Source: Rhizophlyctis rosea (Eukaryota; Chytridiomycota; Chytridiomycetes; Rhizophlyctidales; Rhizophlyctidaceae). Taken from it: a stretch of DNA of 27,295 nucleotides. Below, piece after piece: positions 11,249 to 20,164 of the stretch. Within the stretch, counting starts at the first letter, position 1, and every line of letters starts with the position of its first letter. The stretch is taken from the NCBI GenBank assembly GCA_027596075.1, contig JADGJC010000287.1, positions 1 to 27,295 on the forward strand, given 5' to 3'. Under the pieces are notes generated by a model. It was not told the origin of the DNA and did not search any database. It saw only the letters and a program-made list of their open reading frames with translations. The position numbers and the translations under genes are program-made.

Positions 11249-12561
11249 CTATTGCCCCTCATCCGGCCGATGCGCCAGGAACGTCGTCTCATGGAACAAC
11301 GTCCCCTTAATCTTCCTCACCTCCTCCCCAATCGTAATCTCCGCCTCTGACTCCTCCAACCACTGATACACAAACGGGCTCGTAACGAAACTCTGAATAA
11401 AAGTCCTCAACAAATACGGCAACTCGCTCAACAAGTCCACTTTCTCCCTCAAATGGACCAACGGCGTCGTCATGCGAATCGTAACGGGCTGTCCGTCTTT
11501 CGTGGATCCGGTGAAGTTGTATTCGATTGCGGAGGGGACTGGGAAGCCGGACCAGGAGTCGTGGGTTGATTTGAGGAGTTTGACGACGTTGTTGACGGTT
11601 ACGGAGACAACCTTGTGGTCGAGGACGAGGGCGCCGTAGTTTACATGGTCGATGGTGTAGCCCCATCCGGGTGTCATGTACCACTGGTGGGGTTAGTCAG
11701 TACTGATTGCGTCCTGCAAAAGAACAATGCGAAATTAACATTAGGAATCGAAACGTACCTCATACAACATGATCGCGTCCTTATCATTTTGGAACGACAT
11801 GAAATTCCAACGCGCAGGATTCTGCGGCTTGAACTGCACAGCCTTCACAAACAATCCCGATCCAGCCAAATCATACACTTTCTTATCCGCAACAACAGTC
11901 CCCGTCACCTTCCCCTTCGGGATGAACTGCGAGTCGACGTATCCCTGAGTGGGATCGTCCGCATGGAAGAATACTTTCCCGTCATTCACTTGGATGAATC
12001 CGTCGTCAGGGGTGAAGGTGAAATCAACGATGATAGGGGAGGGTGCGGCGAGGGCGACTTTGTATGATAGAGTTGCGGGGTCGAATTTGACGTTCATTGG
12101 GGCACATTGTACGGAGAGGCGGTCTTCAGAGAGGTGGAAGTTTCCGCCGGCTACGTTTGCGCTGTGGCCTTTTTTGAAGCCGTTGGGGCCGTAGAAGCGC
12201 ATGGCTATTTGGACGTTTGGGCTGAAACTGTTGGGAGAGGGTTATTGAGCTGATCATACTCGCGTCATACATCTGACCCCTACCCCATTGTGGAATACAC
12301 AATCTGGAAGGTCGAGATGAGTTCAGGGAATCAAAAACACGCCCGGAAGGAGAGCCTATCACCTGCAGCAACAAGAAGTGACCATCGTTGGTGGTGACGT
12401 AGAAGGTATTTCCTTCGGTGCCGTTACTGGGTTCCAACACCCACTTTAGCTTTTCTAGGGGTACGTTCGTGGAATTCAAAACTGAGAGGTTTGGTTGTAT
12501 GATGAGTAACAGGTTCTCTGTGGCGTTTCGCGCGTAACTCACCGATCTTGTGGTCGGCCAT
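11249..12561 (-). CDS. SVF1: Svf1-family protein (survival factor 1; ceramide-binding/transfer)
   Basis: Five exons (12561-12543, 12481-12363, 12303-12284, 12227-11759, 11683-11249) encode 353 residues. Yeast Svf1 is a two-lipocalin-lobe protein needed for survival under oxidative and cold stress and moves ceramide from ER to Golgi. Visible features: KLKWVLEPSNGTEGNTFYVT near the start, IVYSTMGFSPNVQIAMRFYG formed by three exons, CAPMNVKFDPATLSYKVALA, and a second lobe from WYMTPGWGYTIDHVNYGALV to TTFLAHRPDEGQ. The protein is shorter than yeast Svf1 (about 480), mainly because the N-terminal extension is absent. That extension carries an amphipathic membrane-binding helix in yeast, so membrane attachment may differ. 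Exon 3 is only 20 nt. All joins keep frame; ATG 12561 is the first ATG joining exon 2 in frame. Confidence 0.88.
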
Positions 12562-14142
12562 CTTGTTAGGATTGCCTGACGTCTGGATGGAAGTAAGACA
12601 GTGTAGATTATGTGCGGCAAGTGTATATGTCTAGACAATGAAACAGCGGACCAAGTCAAAGTTTCGTGGGGTAAGTAGATGAGTTTCTGGATGACGAAGG
12701 CTGCCGCTCTCCAAAAGGGCCAGTTCGTGGACGCGGCCAAATTGCGGTCCGCGGTTATGAAATCATCCACCTGACCACGTGACATCTAATTTGATTCAAT
12801 GATCGAAGTAAGGATCGATGGTGAAACTCCAGGGTCATCAACAGCAAACACGATTTTCTGATCCTCCCATTCTCTCTTTCTCCTCTAGAATTCTATCAAT
12901 TCACACATTCCCATTCTCGCGCACATTTTCACACCCATACACACATAGAATCAACCACAACAACCCATCCATCCATCCATCCATCAACACCGACAACAAC
13001 TACTGGACTGGCACCAATTCGCTGCTAGTACGGCTGAAGCGGAGCGGCGATTTTCCAAAATCAGTGAATGCACCGGTGCTTCGGCCCAGCAGGATCAGGT
13101 TTTGGTTTCAACGCTTGCTAGCTGGTCCAAACGAATTCTGTGTGTGTCGGCGATCACACATATAGAATCAAGTACGACATCCATCCATCAATCCATCCAT
13201 GCCATTCATCCATCCACCCTCTCATCAATAGTCTCAACATTGCAAAACCGTCTATAACGTGGACCCTCGGTTCTCGTGGACGGTTTGGGGAAGGCTGTAA
13301 TGTCGCCATGACCTTGCGTCATGAGGGTGGCAAGCCCCTGTAAAGACAGAGCCAAAGTCTCCTTCAAGCCAATACGGCAGCCACTGCTTTGCCGTATGTC
13401 CCTCTCCTCTTCACCTTCAAGAAGACGCACCACGTCACCGAGTATTCATGCCGCCTTCTTTTGCAAGACTGTCTCTTCACGAATCACATTTCGTAAACTT
13501 CTGTCGTAAGGTTCGTAAGTAGTCCATCTGTTTCTGTCATCGGGTGTTGGGGGGTAGAGGGGGGGAGGGAGGGCATGAAGGCGAAAGGAATGTACTATCT
13601 TCTATCGAACGTCAAGATCCCCTCAAGCCTGGCATTACGTTGGGAGTCACTCGTTGCATAGTTCATGCAACGATGCGGTCAATGTCTATACGACAGTTCC
13701 ACGGGGACTGTTAGGAATTCGGCCCTTTTTGTCGCCGGAGCGTGAGATGAGCAAATGATATGTCGTTCATATGACCGGAAGATACTGGACGTTCGAGTGC
13801 TGCTCCCGGTTGAATGGTTTGGTGTAAATCGCTTTTCTACTGGATAGAATACTAAACTCTTTTTCTCGCTTCCTCACTTGCATGATCGCTCGCGCCTTTC
13901 TCTTCCATCGCTATCCATACTTGTATGTCCGCTCGCTCCCTCCCTCTTGGATCGCTACCACCATTTGGATATTCCCTCGCCGCCTTTCCTCTTCCTCGGC
14001 CACCAAGAAGACTCAAACTTTTATCGGGATCGGATTCGTCGCTTCTGGGTCGAGGTTTGGGTGGAGTGGGGTATAGGGCCCACATTTGTATAGTCCAGGC
14101 ATAGTGGCCTGTTGGGCCAAACTCAGGGCAATTGGCGACATC
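12562..14142. other. Gene-poor region upstream of SVF1 with microsatellites
   Basis: I find no supportable gene in these ~1.58 kb. Contents are CATC/ATCC tetranucleotide runs, a partly duplicated segment (separate entry), and short ORFs at 13321-13509 and 13878-14093 that match nothing known. A G-run at 13548-13574 and two ATG-rich purine tracts have no evident role. The part nearest 12562 would contain the SVF1 promoter. Confidence 0.5.
12940..13215. repeat. Direct duplication ending in CATC microsatellites
   Basis: The segment at 12940-12985 (ACACATAGAATCAA, a short AC-rich link, then CATC repeats) recurs at 13155-13215 as ACACATATAGAATCAA followed by an imperfect CATC/AATC run. The copies are about 215 bp apart. 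Both begin with the same non-microsatellite anchor, so this is a duplication with later slippage rather than two independent microsatellites. Confidence 0.6.
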
Positions 14143-14574
14143 ATGAAGACCATCGGTGGCGATGGGATGGAGAAGCTGCATCCACTCAATCGTTGCGAAG
14201 CTCCTGAACCATCAAAGGTTAGTTATTCTCCACAATGTTACTCGTCTCCTTCCCTTCTCACTCATTTGACTTCCAATTCCGGGGTTCGTTGGTATCCAGC
14301 TAAGCGTCTTTGACCTTCTTTGATTCCGTCCCTTACCGTATGCGTGTAATCTTTTGCTTTTCAGATCAAGTTCAAGTGGACAGGCCGGCGTTCTGCACCA
14401 CCCCACATGGGGCGCCGGCAGTTTGTGCAACTGAGGGGCGAGGCCACCGACTCATGGGGGGAGTGCCCTGATGACTGTTGCATTACCTCCATCCGCCAGG
14501 ACGAGGTCTGTAGACTTTTTGTCACAGATGATCCGCCCGGACGACCGGGAGTAGTGGACTCATGTGTGGGGTAA
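14143..14574 (+). CDS. Candidate two-exon cysteine-rich protein, unrecognised
   Basis: Exons 14143-14217 and 14365-14574 would encode 94 residues. The intron has a GT donor and a TTTTGCTTTTCAG acceptor and joins in phase 0. The product opens MKTIGGDGMEKLHPLNRCEA, continues IKFKWTGRRSAPPHMGRRQF, and has seven cysteines including WGECPDDCC, but no signal peptide. I recognise no family. An alternative donor around 14563-14570 could skip the stop and continue into the repeated exons downstream, in which case this is the 5' part of one larger, probably decayed gene. The frame also stays open upstream of the chosen ATG. Confidence 0.3.
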
Positions 14575-14927
14575 TTGAAGGCTGGAGCGCTGCTTCGGGG
14601 AATGAAGCAGATTGTGTGATTGTGTTGTCATCGAGGTAATATATGCAACTTTCTCTGCCATATATTTCATCTTCCAGCTGAACTAATCCTTGTGTATTTA
14701 CAAATTTAGCTCCAGCGACCACGATGACGAACGAAGAAGATGTTTGTGTCGACGGTTTCGTCGACGGTTTGGGTGATGTGGTAACTTGGTGGGAGTCTCA
14801 CGCGGTGGATGTATGAAGAACCAACATTTAACATCTTATCCAGCAAGCAACCTTCGAAAACGATGGCAGCCATCCGTGCGGAACTCAAGCCAAAACGACC
14901 GTGAAAGCCGGTGGCTTCTTCTTTTAG

Positions 14928-15581
14928 AAGCAAGTTTCTATTTCCGTAATGCCGCCATGACGTCAGTCAAGGTGAAGCGTTACCCGTGGTGTTCAGAAGT
15001 GCCGCAGGTATGTGGAGTCTATCCCTATTTTTGCCAACTCTCCGCTAATGCTCTGCTGTAGAAGATACCTTTACACATGAGGCACGGAGGGGACGGGTCG
15101 TTAAGGTGAAAGGTGGGGGGTTAGCACCCGTGGCGGTCGGAAGTGCCGCAGGTCTGTTGCATTGCCTGTCTTTCTTTCGGTACCATCTTTCTTATGCTCT
15201 TTTCTAGATGATACCTTCACCCATTAGGCACGGAGGGGAGGGGTCGTCAAGGCGGGAGGGTCAGTACTGGTGGTGCTCGGTAGTGCCGCAGGTCAGTCGG
15301 ATCTCCTTCTCGTCTTTCCTTACCATCTTACTAATATTCCTCTATAGATGATACCTTTACCCATGAGGCACTGGCGGAAGGGCGGTGGGGTGGGAGGGAG
15401 GAATAGGGGCTGTGGTTGGGAAGCGGGTTCATGAAGTGCCAGGAAGTATGTACGAGTCGAATGTCATATCCCAAAGGACAACCTTCTAACTCAATGCATC
15501 ATCACCTTTAGATGCTGCCTTACCTTGACGGGCACAAGGCGGAGGGTGGAGTGGAGATGCAATCGGCCGAGGTGCTGGAAG
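14928..15581 (+). repeat. Tandem array of duplicated exon-intron units (A-E)
   Basis: Exon-like blocks at 14928-15007 (80 nt), 15062-15151 (90), 15208-15291 (84), 15348-15445 (98) and 15512-15581 (70) are separated by intron-like spacers of 54-66 nt. Blocks B, C and D begin nearly identically (ATGATACCTTTACCCATGAG or close variants). Blocks A, B and C end in GTGCCGCAG followed by a GT donor, and the spacers also resemble each other, ending in TAG acceptors. Translated in one frame, block ends give YPWCSEVPQ, HPWRSEVPQ and YWWCSVVPQ. No single frame survives: B carries TGA and TAG in the frame where C is open, and C carries TAG in the frame where B is open. The array looks like a repeat-exon gene in decay, or one using only some copies. 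Confidence 0.6.
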
Positions 15582-15824
15582 GTTTGTTTTCTCTGAATCA
15601 TCTTTTCTCAAAACCTTCGGTGTGATTGAATTTTTTCTACTTTTGCAGCTGTCCCTTCAGCAAGGGCAAAAAGCACACAAGGTCGAGTGGTGCTCACTTC
15701 CACCCACTCGAACAGCGTTTTAGGAGATGCCTCTGGCAACTCGCGTTTGTTTGACTGGGTGGCGGCGACTGCCACGGTTACGAAAGTAACGCATGCTGAT
15801 TACCAAGAATCCTCTTCCCGGTGA
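15512..15824 (+). CDS. Candidate 3' end of the repeat-exon gene, unrecognised
   Basis: Block E (15512-15581) joins exon 15649-15824 in an open frame across an intron with a TTTTTTCTACTTTTGCAG acceptor. It gives MLPYLDGHKAEGGVEMQSAE followed by VLEAVPSARAKSTQ and a Ser/Thr-rich tail ending YQESSSR, about 81 residues in total. The ATG that opens block E allows a stand-alone protein, but the position suggests the last exons of the array gene. Block D does not join cleanly because its frame stops at a TGA near 15431. No known family is evident. Confidence 0.3.
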
Positions 15825-15893
15825 GTACGTCGGCTAGCTAGTGGGGTGTGTTAGATCCGAGGTACCTCCCCTCTGCGGGTTTGGTTGAAAAAG

Positions 15894-15900
15894 TATAAGA
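15894..15900 (+). promoter_or_regulatory. TATA-box candidate for the secreted-protein gene
   Basis: TATAAGA lies about 75-81 bp upstream of the ATG at 15975, with a pyrimidine-rich leader (TTCTTTTCATCTCACATTC) between them. It is the clearest TATA-like element in the window, consistent with a strongly or conditionally expressed gene, and sits only ~70 bp after the preceding candidate stop codon. Confidence 0.5.
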
Positions 15901-15974
15901 AGACGCGATTTCCGACTACCTGAGCTAGAATTATCGACCCTATCCGATTCTTTTCATCTCACATTCTGACTCTT

Positions 15975-16744
15975 ATGATCATGAACTTCCACCTACTTCT
16001 CCGCCTCGCTCTCGCTTTCATCACTTTTGCTGTAGCGGCAGCTCAATCGAATAGTCCAGGGCGTGCGTATTTTGGTCCCGCGCATTATGATGTCTTTAGG
16101 TCTGCGCCTGCCATTCACTCCTATTGACCCTTCACACACATCAAGGTGTTCCAAGCATCGAACTACGTGGTCAAAATCTTCTCGGACATGGGGGGTGCGT
16201 CGGCTACATTTGGTGCGGGTTTTACGCCGTGCAACTTGCAGATTCAGGATGGGGGAGGCGCGTTTGATGGAGCGGGGTGTCAGTTTGAGGTGAGGAGGTG
16301 GTATGGATTTGGGTGGGCGGGTGTTTGGAGAATAGATCAATAAGACTTTTTTTAGTATTCGGACACGAAGGCAGAGATGATTCTTACAGTGTCGGTTGTT
16401 GACAATGGTCGTGAGATTCAGATTTGTAGTGTTGCGCTTCAGAACTTTACGAGTGGGTTTTTTAGTCAGAATGATCATGTGAGTTTCTTTTGGTGGTTTG
16501 TTAGTTGTGCAAAACCTTGAGGGATGGCGACTGAGGAGATTTGACATACTGATGTTTCTCTGTGTTTCTTTATGTGTTGGAGCACGATTTTACCCCGCAA
16601 ACGTACGGTGTACAGCCCGGGGAGCCCAACACTGCATACTGTGACATTTCGCAGGAATCGGATAATACGATGGATGTCGTGGTCAGGGACCGGGCGCCTC
16701 AAACGTCCCCGATGCCTCCCACGTCTGTAATAGTTGTGATGTAG
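15975..16744 (+). CDS. Small secreted four-cysteine protein, unrecognised
   Basis: Four exons (15975-16062, 16156-16289, 16356-16478, 16583-16744) give 168 residues. The N-terminus is a textbook signal peptide: Arg10 followed by the hydrophobic run LALAFITFAVAAA, with likely cleavage before QSNSPG. The mature chain is ~145 residues with exactly four cysteines, C55 (TPCNL), C71 (GAGCQFE), C98 (QICSVAL) and C135 (TAYCDIS), enough for two disulfides, plus alternating strands such as MILTVSVVDNG that suggest a beta-rich fold. The N-terminal part SNYVVKIFSDMGGASATFGA is Gly/Ala-rich. One possible glycosylation site is NFT at 104. I recognise no family; an extracellular or wall-associated protein is inferred from the signal peptide alone. 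A second in-frame ATG lies two codons downstream. Confidence 0.7.
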
Positions 16745-17256
16745 GATGGGCTGCAATTTGCAATCGGGAAAGTAGTGGTAGCGGTATGCGGTAATGGGGA
16801 TAGGCTTGGTGATGGGGTGTTTGTGAATTATGGGTTATATAACTTGTTTATTGCAGTCTGGTACCTCAATTGAGAATTGTTTGCGTCTTGTGTGGTATAA
16901 CGGCAATCGGGTGTCTGAAAACCCATAGAAAATCCAATGGGAACCCAATGTATGATATAAAATTCAACTACACAACAGCCTCTGGATAAAAAGTACTCTA
17001 ACTCGTCGCGTAAATACCGGTATTGACTATTGTTCATTGGCGAATAGTTGTTCGTTTCTGGTACCTAGTTCTTGTTACAGAGGACTTTGTAATCGGAAGG
17101 ACGTTTGATTGCGTTAGATAAGGTTAGGTGGATGAAACGTCATTTCGCTATGTGTTTTGCGCTTCAATGGTGTGCGGAGATAAATTCGGTGCCCATTGCG
17201 TGTGCCCGTTCTGAAACAGATGGTTTTTCTCACCTGAAGAGGGCATTCTGCGCATG
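16745..17256. other. Intergenic region between convergent small genes
   Basis: These 512 bp lie between the ends of the secreted-protein gene and the minus-strand His-rich gene. The first part is G/T-rich, the rest AT-rich with likely 3' processing signals. I see no gene or repeat. Confidence 0.5.
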
Positions 17257-17508
17257 TTATCCTGAATGAGTGCCGCCGTGACCACCTCTACCATGACCAT
17301 GTCCATGTCCGTGACCATCCCCGTGTGTGTGATCATGACCATGACCATGACCGTGGTTTCCGTGATGGCCAGGATGCATGAACCATTTATGTAAATCACC
17401 GTGAGGGCCGCACCCGATGCCGCAGGAGAAGTGAGGGCCGAACCCACAGTGCTTGTTGTGACCCGGCGGGTAGTGCCCCGCCGGGTTGCTGGACGCTCCA
17501 CAGCCCAT
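17257..17508 (-). CDS. Histidine-rich small protein with N-terminal MGC acylation motif
   Basis: An uninterrupted frame of 83 residues starts MGCGASSNPAGHY. Gly2 with Ser6 fits the N-myristoylation pattern and Cys3 fits adjacent palmitoylation, so a dually lipidated membrane-anchored protein is predicted. It has 21 histidines (25%) and four cysteines: CGFGPHFSCGIGC (C21, C29, C33), then PGHHGNHGHGHGHDHTHGDG and a further GH run to the end. Such GH tracts bind Zn, Ni, Cu or Co, so metal buffering or sensing is inferred. The GHG region rests on a slippage-prone CATGAC-type hexanucleotide pattern. A possible intron near the 3' end (donor GTGAGAAAAACC at ~17233) could replace the last residues. 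No named family is recognised. Confidence 0.6.
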   Translation of the reverse strand: MGCGASSNPAGHYPPGHNKHCGFGPHFSCGIGCGPHGDLHKWFMHPGHHGNHGHGHGHDHTHGDGHGHGHGHGRGGHGGTHSG

Positions 17509-18625
17509 TGTCGTTGCACTTGCTGTTACTGATGTCGTCGTTCTTTGTTCTGGTTGCGCCTTTGCGGTGATTGCAGTTGAAGTTGGGTTTCGGAACAAAT
17601 CGATTGCTGGTTCGATGGTCCTCTATGTTGCAATAGTTAGGGAATCCTTTTCATTTTCTGAAAGCGAAGAGTATGACCAACTCTGTTCATTATCTGTGAC
17701 TTCATCCTAACTCCCGGCGCCTGTGATCGATGATCGACCCTAATTCATTCCTTGGGAGGAGTCAAATTGCACGATCGCCACTCGATCTCTCAATCCTCTA
17801 GCTAGGGTTTCGAAAACCTGCCTCTGGAGGTCGGGGGGTTTGTGGATCCCCCCGTCAACCTGCTTTATCTCCTTTTTGGAGAGGCACCGACCACAGGTCA
17901 ACATCCCAAACATTCCTTGGGATTACTGGTGGCTTTTGGAGAGGTGGTAGGTCCATGCTGTAGCGGGCGGCGTTGTACGGGAGCTACCTCCAGATTAGGT
18001 CTTTGAGGGTTTCGTCGTTCGGTCCTGAGTTGCGTGAAATAGTTCAGTGATAGGGTTCTTTCTTTATTTTATGTGGGGTCGCACGAGCGACCTTTCGGCG
18101 AATTGGTTGAACCTTAACTTCCGGCAGGGACAATGCAAGCTGCTTTCAAGTCACAAGGCCTACGTTCTTTGGTGGGCATCGCGACAAGGACTTACCGAGC
18201 CTGCTGGTAGGGTTCGGAGGTGCATGACTTCTTCGCACGTCTTTTTGGCGTACAAACCTAAAATGAAGCTGGCATCTTTAGTAGGTAGAGTTTTCCCTTT
18301 CTTTGCCTTTTGTTAATGTAGTTAATAGTGCGGCAACGAGAAAACCATCATTGGTGTTGTGACTCAACGTGGAAAGACTCGGGCCGCTATGCGGATCCCA
18401 CTGCTGATTTTGTGTACTGTGCAAGTGTTATTGTGTGTTCACCATTTAATCTTTTTCAGATCGGGCGAGTGCAAGCCGCATTTTCTCGAGGATATGTAAA
18501 ATGTGTAAAGGATAGAGGAACTGCGATATATATATATACATACAAACGTTGCAAAAAAGTACCTATGTACAAGCGTCGCCAGACGCAACTCTTCCTCAAC
18601 TATGCAAAAACTATATACACCTACC
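17509..18625. other. Noncoding stretch with clustered short hairpins
   Basis: No supportable protein gene in ~1.1 kb. Between 17800 and 18090 there are several short stem-loops: a near-palindrome AGGGTTTCGAAAACCT, a G6/C6 stem at 17829-17861, TCTCC-TTTTT-GGAGA near 17868, TCCCAA/TTGGGA near 17905, and GGTCGC-ACGA-GCGACC near 18076. CATTCCTTGGGA and TTTTGGAGAGG each occur twice. A minus ORF of 33 residues lies inside. No tRNA, snRNA, SRP or RNase P signature is visible. The part near 17509 would hold the His-rich gene's promoter and the right end is 3' flank of the next gene. Confidence 0.45.
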
Positions 18626-20164
18626 CTACACCCCCCTCCGCCGTAAAAACTTCCTAAAAGTCTCCTTCAAAGCTCTCCCTCCACCCTCTTTCCTCCCATC
18701 GTCCATCCACCCAGTTCCCCTCCCCGTCATAACCGCCTCGGCGACAAACGAGCCTCGTCTGGGGAGGGATAAGGCGCCTCGTGCTAACATCATGCGGGGG
18801 TCTGAATCTATTTCATCTTCATCTTCGGAGTCGCTATCACTATCGCTGTGGGAGGGGGAGATTAGGGAGTGGGCTGCTTGGACGACGGGGTCGAAGCCTA
18901 AGATTGTGTCGCCGGCTGGTGCGCCGTTTTCGGCGTGGTGGAGGTACCATTTTGGGATTAGGATGATGTTCTTTGTTGGTGAGGTGGGGGAGTTTGGGAG
19001 GGTTGCGGTTGAGGGGGAGCGGTGGAGGGGGGAGTTGGGGTATGGAGTGGTTGGTGGTGGTGTTGGTGGTAGGGCGGAGGGGGCGGATGAGCGGGAGTAT
19101 GAGGGAGAGGTGGAAGGGGTTGAGAGGGAGTGGGTTGAGAGGGATGGAGTTGATAAAGAAGATGGTATTGATAGTGACGACGACGAGGAAGGTGAATCCT
19201 CAGCTTTCAAATGGAAGAACTTCTTCACGCCATGCAGCCGCGTCTTTTTCGCGCTTTCATGACTGGCGGCTCGTGGTCTACCGCCCAGACGGATAGGTTC
19301 CGGAGTACGATGCGGTTTGATTTCGACCTTAATGTTGGGGTCTTGGATGTCGATGTCGATTGTGGGTTTTTGGTTTAGGTTGGAGATTGCTTCTACGCGG
19401 GCGATGCGTTCGGCGGCTACTTGTTGGCCGTGCTGGGCGGACCAGGCTTGGTAGGCGGAGATTGTTGGGTGTGGACTGGGGTTTGAGGGTGGGGTGGGGT
19501 CGAGTGTTAGGGTGCTTGAGGAGGTGACTACTACGAGATCTTCGCGCTGGTTTTGGGGTAGCGAGGATGTTCGTGGTGGCAATGTTACGTGCTCGATGAT
19601 ACTCGTGCTCTGCACGGTACTCGCTACCCCGGTGTTCCCTATGTGGTGTTGATCCATAGATACAGCTGCGCTGTCTTCTAGTTGAGAATCATCCGGCGTT
19701 TGCTGAACCTCAACCGGAACTGATGCGTAACTATCAACCACGTCTAAGATCGGTCCCCATAACTCAGTTCCCGGGGATTGATCACTCAAAACAACTCCTC
19801 CCGCTCTAAATATTGTACTATTCCGCATTACTGTGCCGTCCGGCGCGGGTTCCGAGTCGGTGACAGCTGTTGCTACTGAACTCGCTAGACTAAGTGCACT
19901 AGCTCGTTTTCTCGCCGGCGTGTTCGCTACCCGTAACCCAGATCCGATCCAGCCGCACTGCTCGTTATAATCGACGGACACCCATTGGACTGTGTCGCGG
20001 ACTGATAAAATGCTGTCGGCACTTTCGATGCGGGCAACTGGTGGTGGTTGAAGTGGCAAGGGAGCGACCATGTTCATGGGTCGTATTTTCATATTGCGGG
20101 AAGAGACTAGGCGACGAAGAATGGGACTGCGTGGGCTGTGTGATGATTTCGTGTGCGGGTCCAT
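18626..20164 (-). CDS. Unrecognised Ser/Thr/Pro-rich protein (512 residues)
   Basis: A single-exon frame from ATG 20164 (MDPHTKSSHSPRSPILRRLV) to the stop at 18626; the frame reads further upstream only from a non-ATG codon. Most of it looks disordered: STP-type repeats (SLSTPSLSTHSLSTPSTS), an acidic SDSDSDSEDEDEIDSDP tract and a basic C-terminal tail, LKETFRKFLRRRGV. More ordered islands are SVRDTVQWVSVDYNEQCGWI near residue 60, an amphipathic YQAWSAQHGQQVAAERIARV segment, KTRLHGVKKFFHLK, and NIILIPKWYLHHAENGAPAG. No catalytic motif, signal peptide or membrane segment. Basic patches next to phosphorylatable Ser runs could suit a scaffold or regulator, but no function is assigned. An opposing plus-strand frame overlaps its 3' half and is taken as a shadow. 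Confidence 0.65.
   Translation of the reverse strand: MDPHTKSSHSPRSPILRRLVSSRNMKIRPMNMVAPLPLQPPPVARIESADSILSVRDTVQWVSVDYNEQCGWIGSGLRVANTPARKRASALSLASSVATAVTDSEPAPDGTVMRNSTIFRAGGVVLSDQSPGTELWGPILDVVDSYASVPVEVQQTPDDSQLEDSAAVSMDQHHIGNTGVASTVQSTSIIEHVTLPPRTSSLPQNQREDLVVVTSSSTLTLDPTPPSNPSPHPTISAYQAWSAQHGQQVAAERIARVEAISNLNQKPTIDIDIQDPNIKVEIKPHRTPEPIRLGGRPRAASHESAKKTRLHGVKKFFHLKAEDSPSSSSSLSIPSSLSTPSLSTHSLSTPSTSPSYSRSSAPSALPPTPPPTTPYPNSPLHRSPSTATLPNSPTSPTKNIILIPKWYLHHAENGAPAGDTILGFDPVVQAAHSLISPSHSDSDSDSEDEDEIDSDPRMMLARGALSLPRRGSFVAEAVMTGRGTGWMDDGRKEGGGRALKETFRKFLRRRGV

Noticed and set aside
12562..12785. N-terminal extension of SVF1 from a minus-strand ORF starting near 12785
   Set aside because: The frame does not join the conserved exon 2 cleanly, while ATG 12561 plus a short intron does, and the extra residues have no Svf1 character.
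12961..13215. CRISPR-like array
   Set aside because: The repeats are CATC microsatellites without spacers in a eukaryotic sequence.
14706..14933. Minus-strand 75-residue ORF
   Set aside because: It begins at a non-ATG codon region, has no recognisable content, and opposes the exon-like array on the plus strand.
17760..18320. tRNA, snRNA, SRP or RNase P RNA gene
   Set aside because: None of the conserved box sequences or expected folds of those RNAs could be found; only generic hairpins remain.
18549..19262. Plus-strand 237-residue Gly/Glu-rich ORF
   Set aside because: It overlaps the longer minus-strand frame, and its composition is what reverse-complemented Ser/Pro codons produce; no family similarity.
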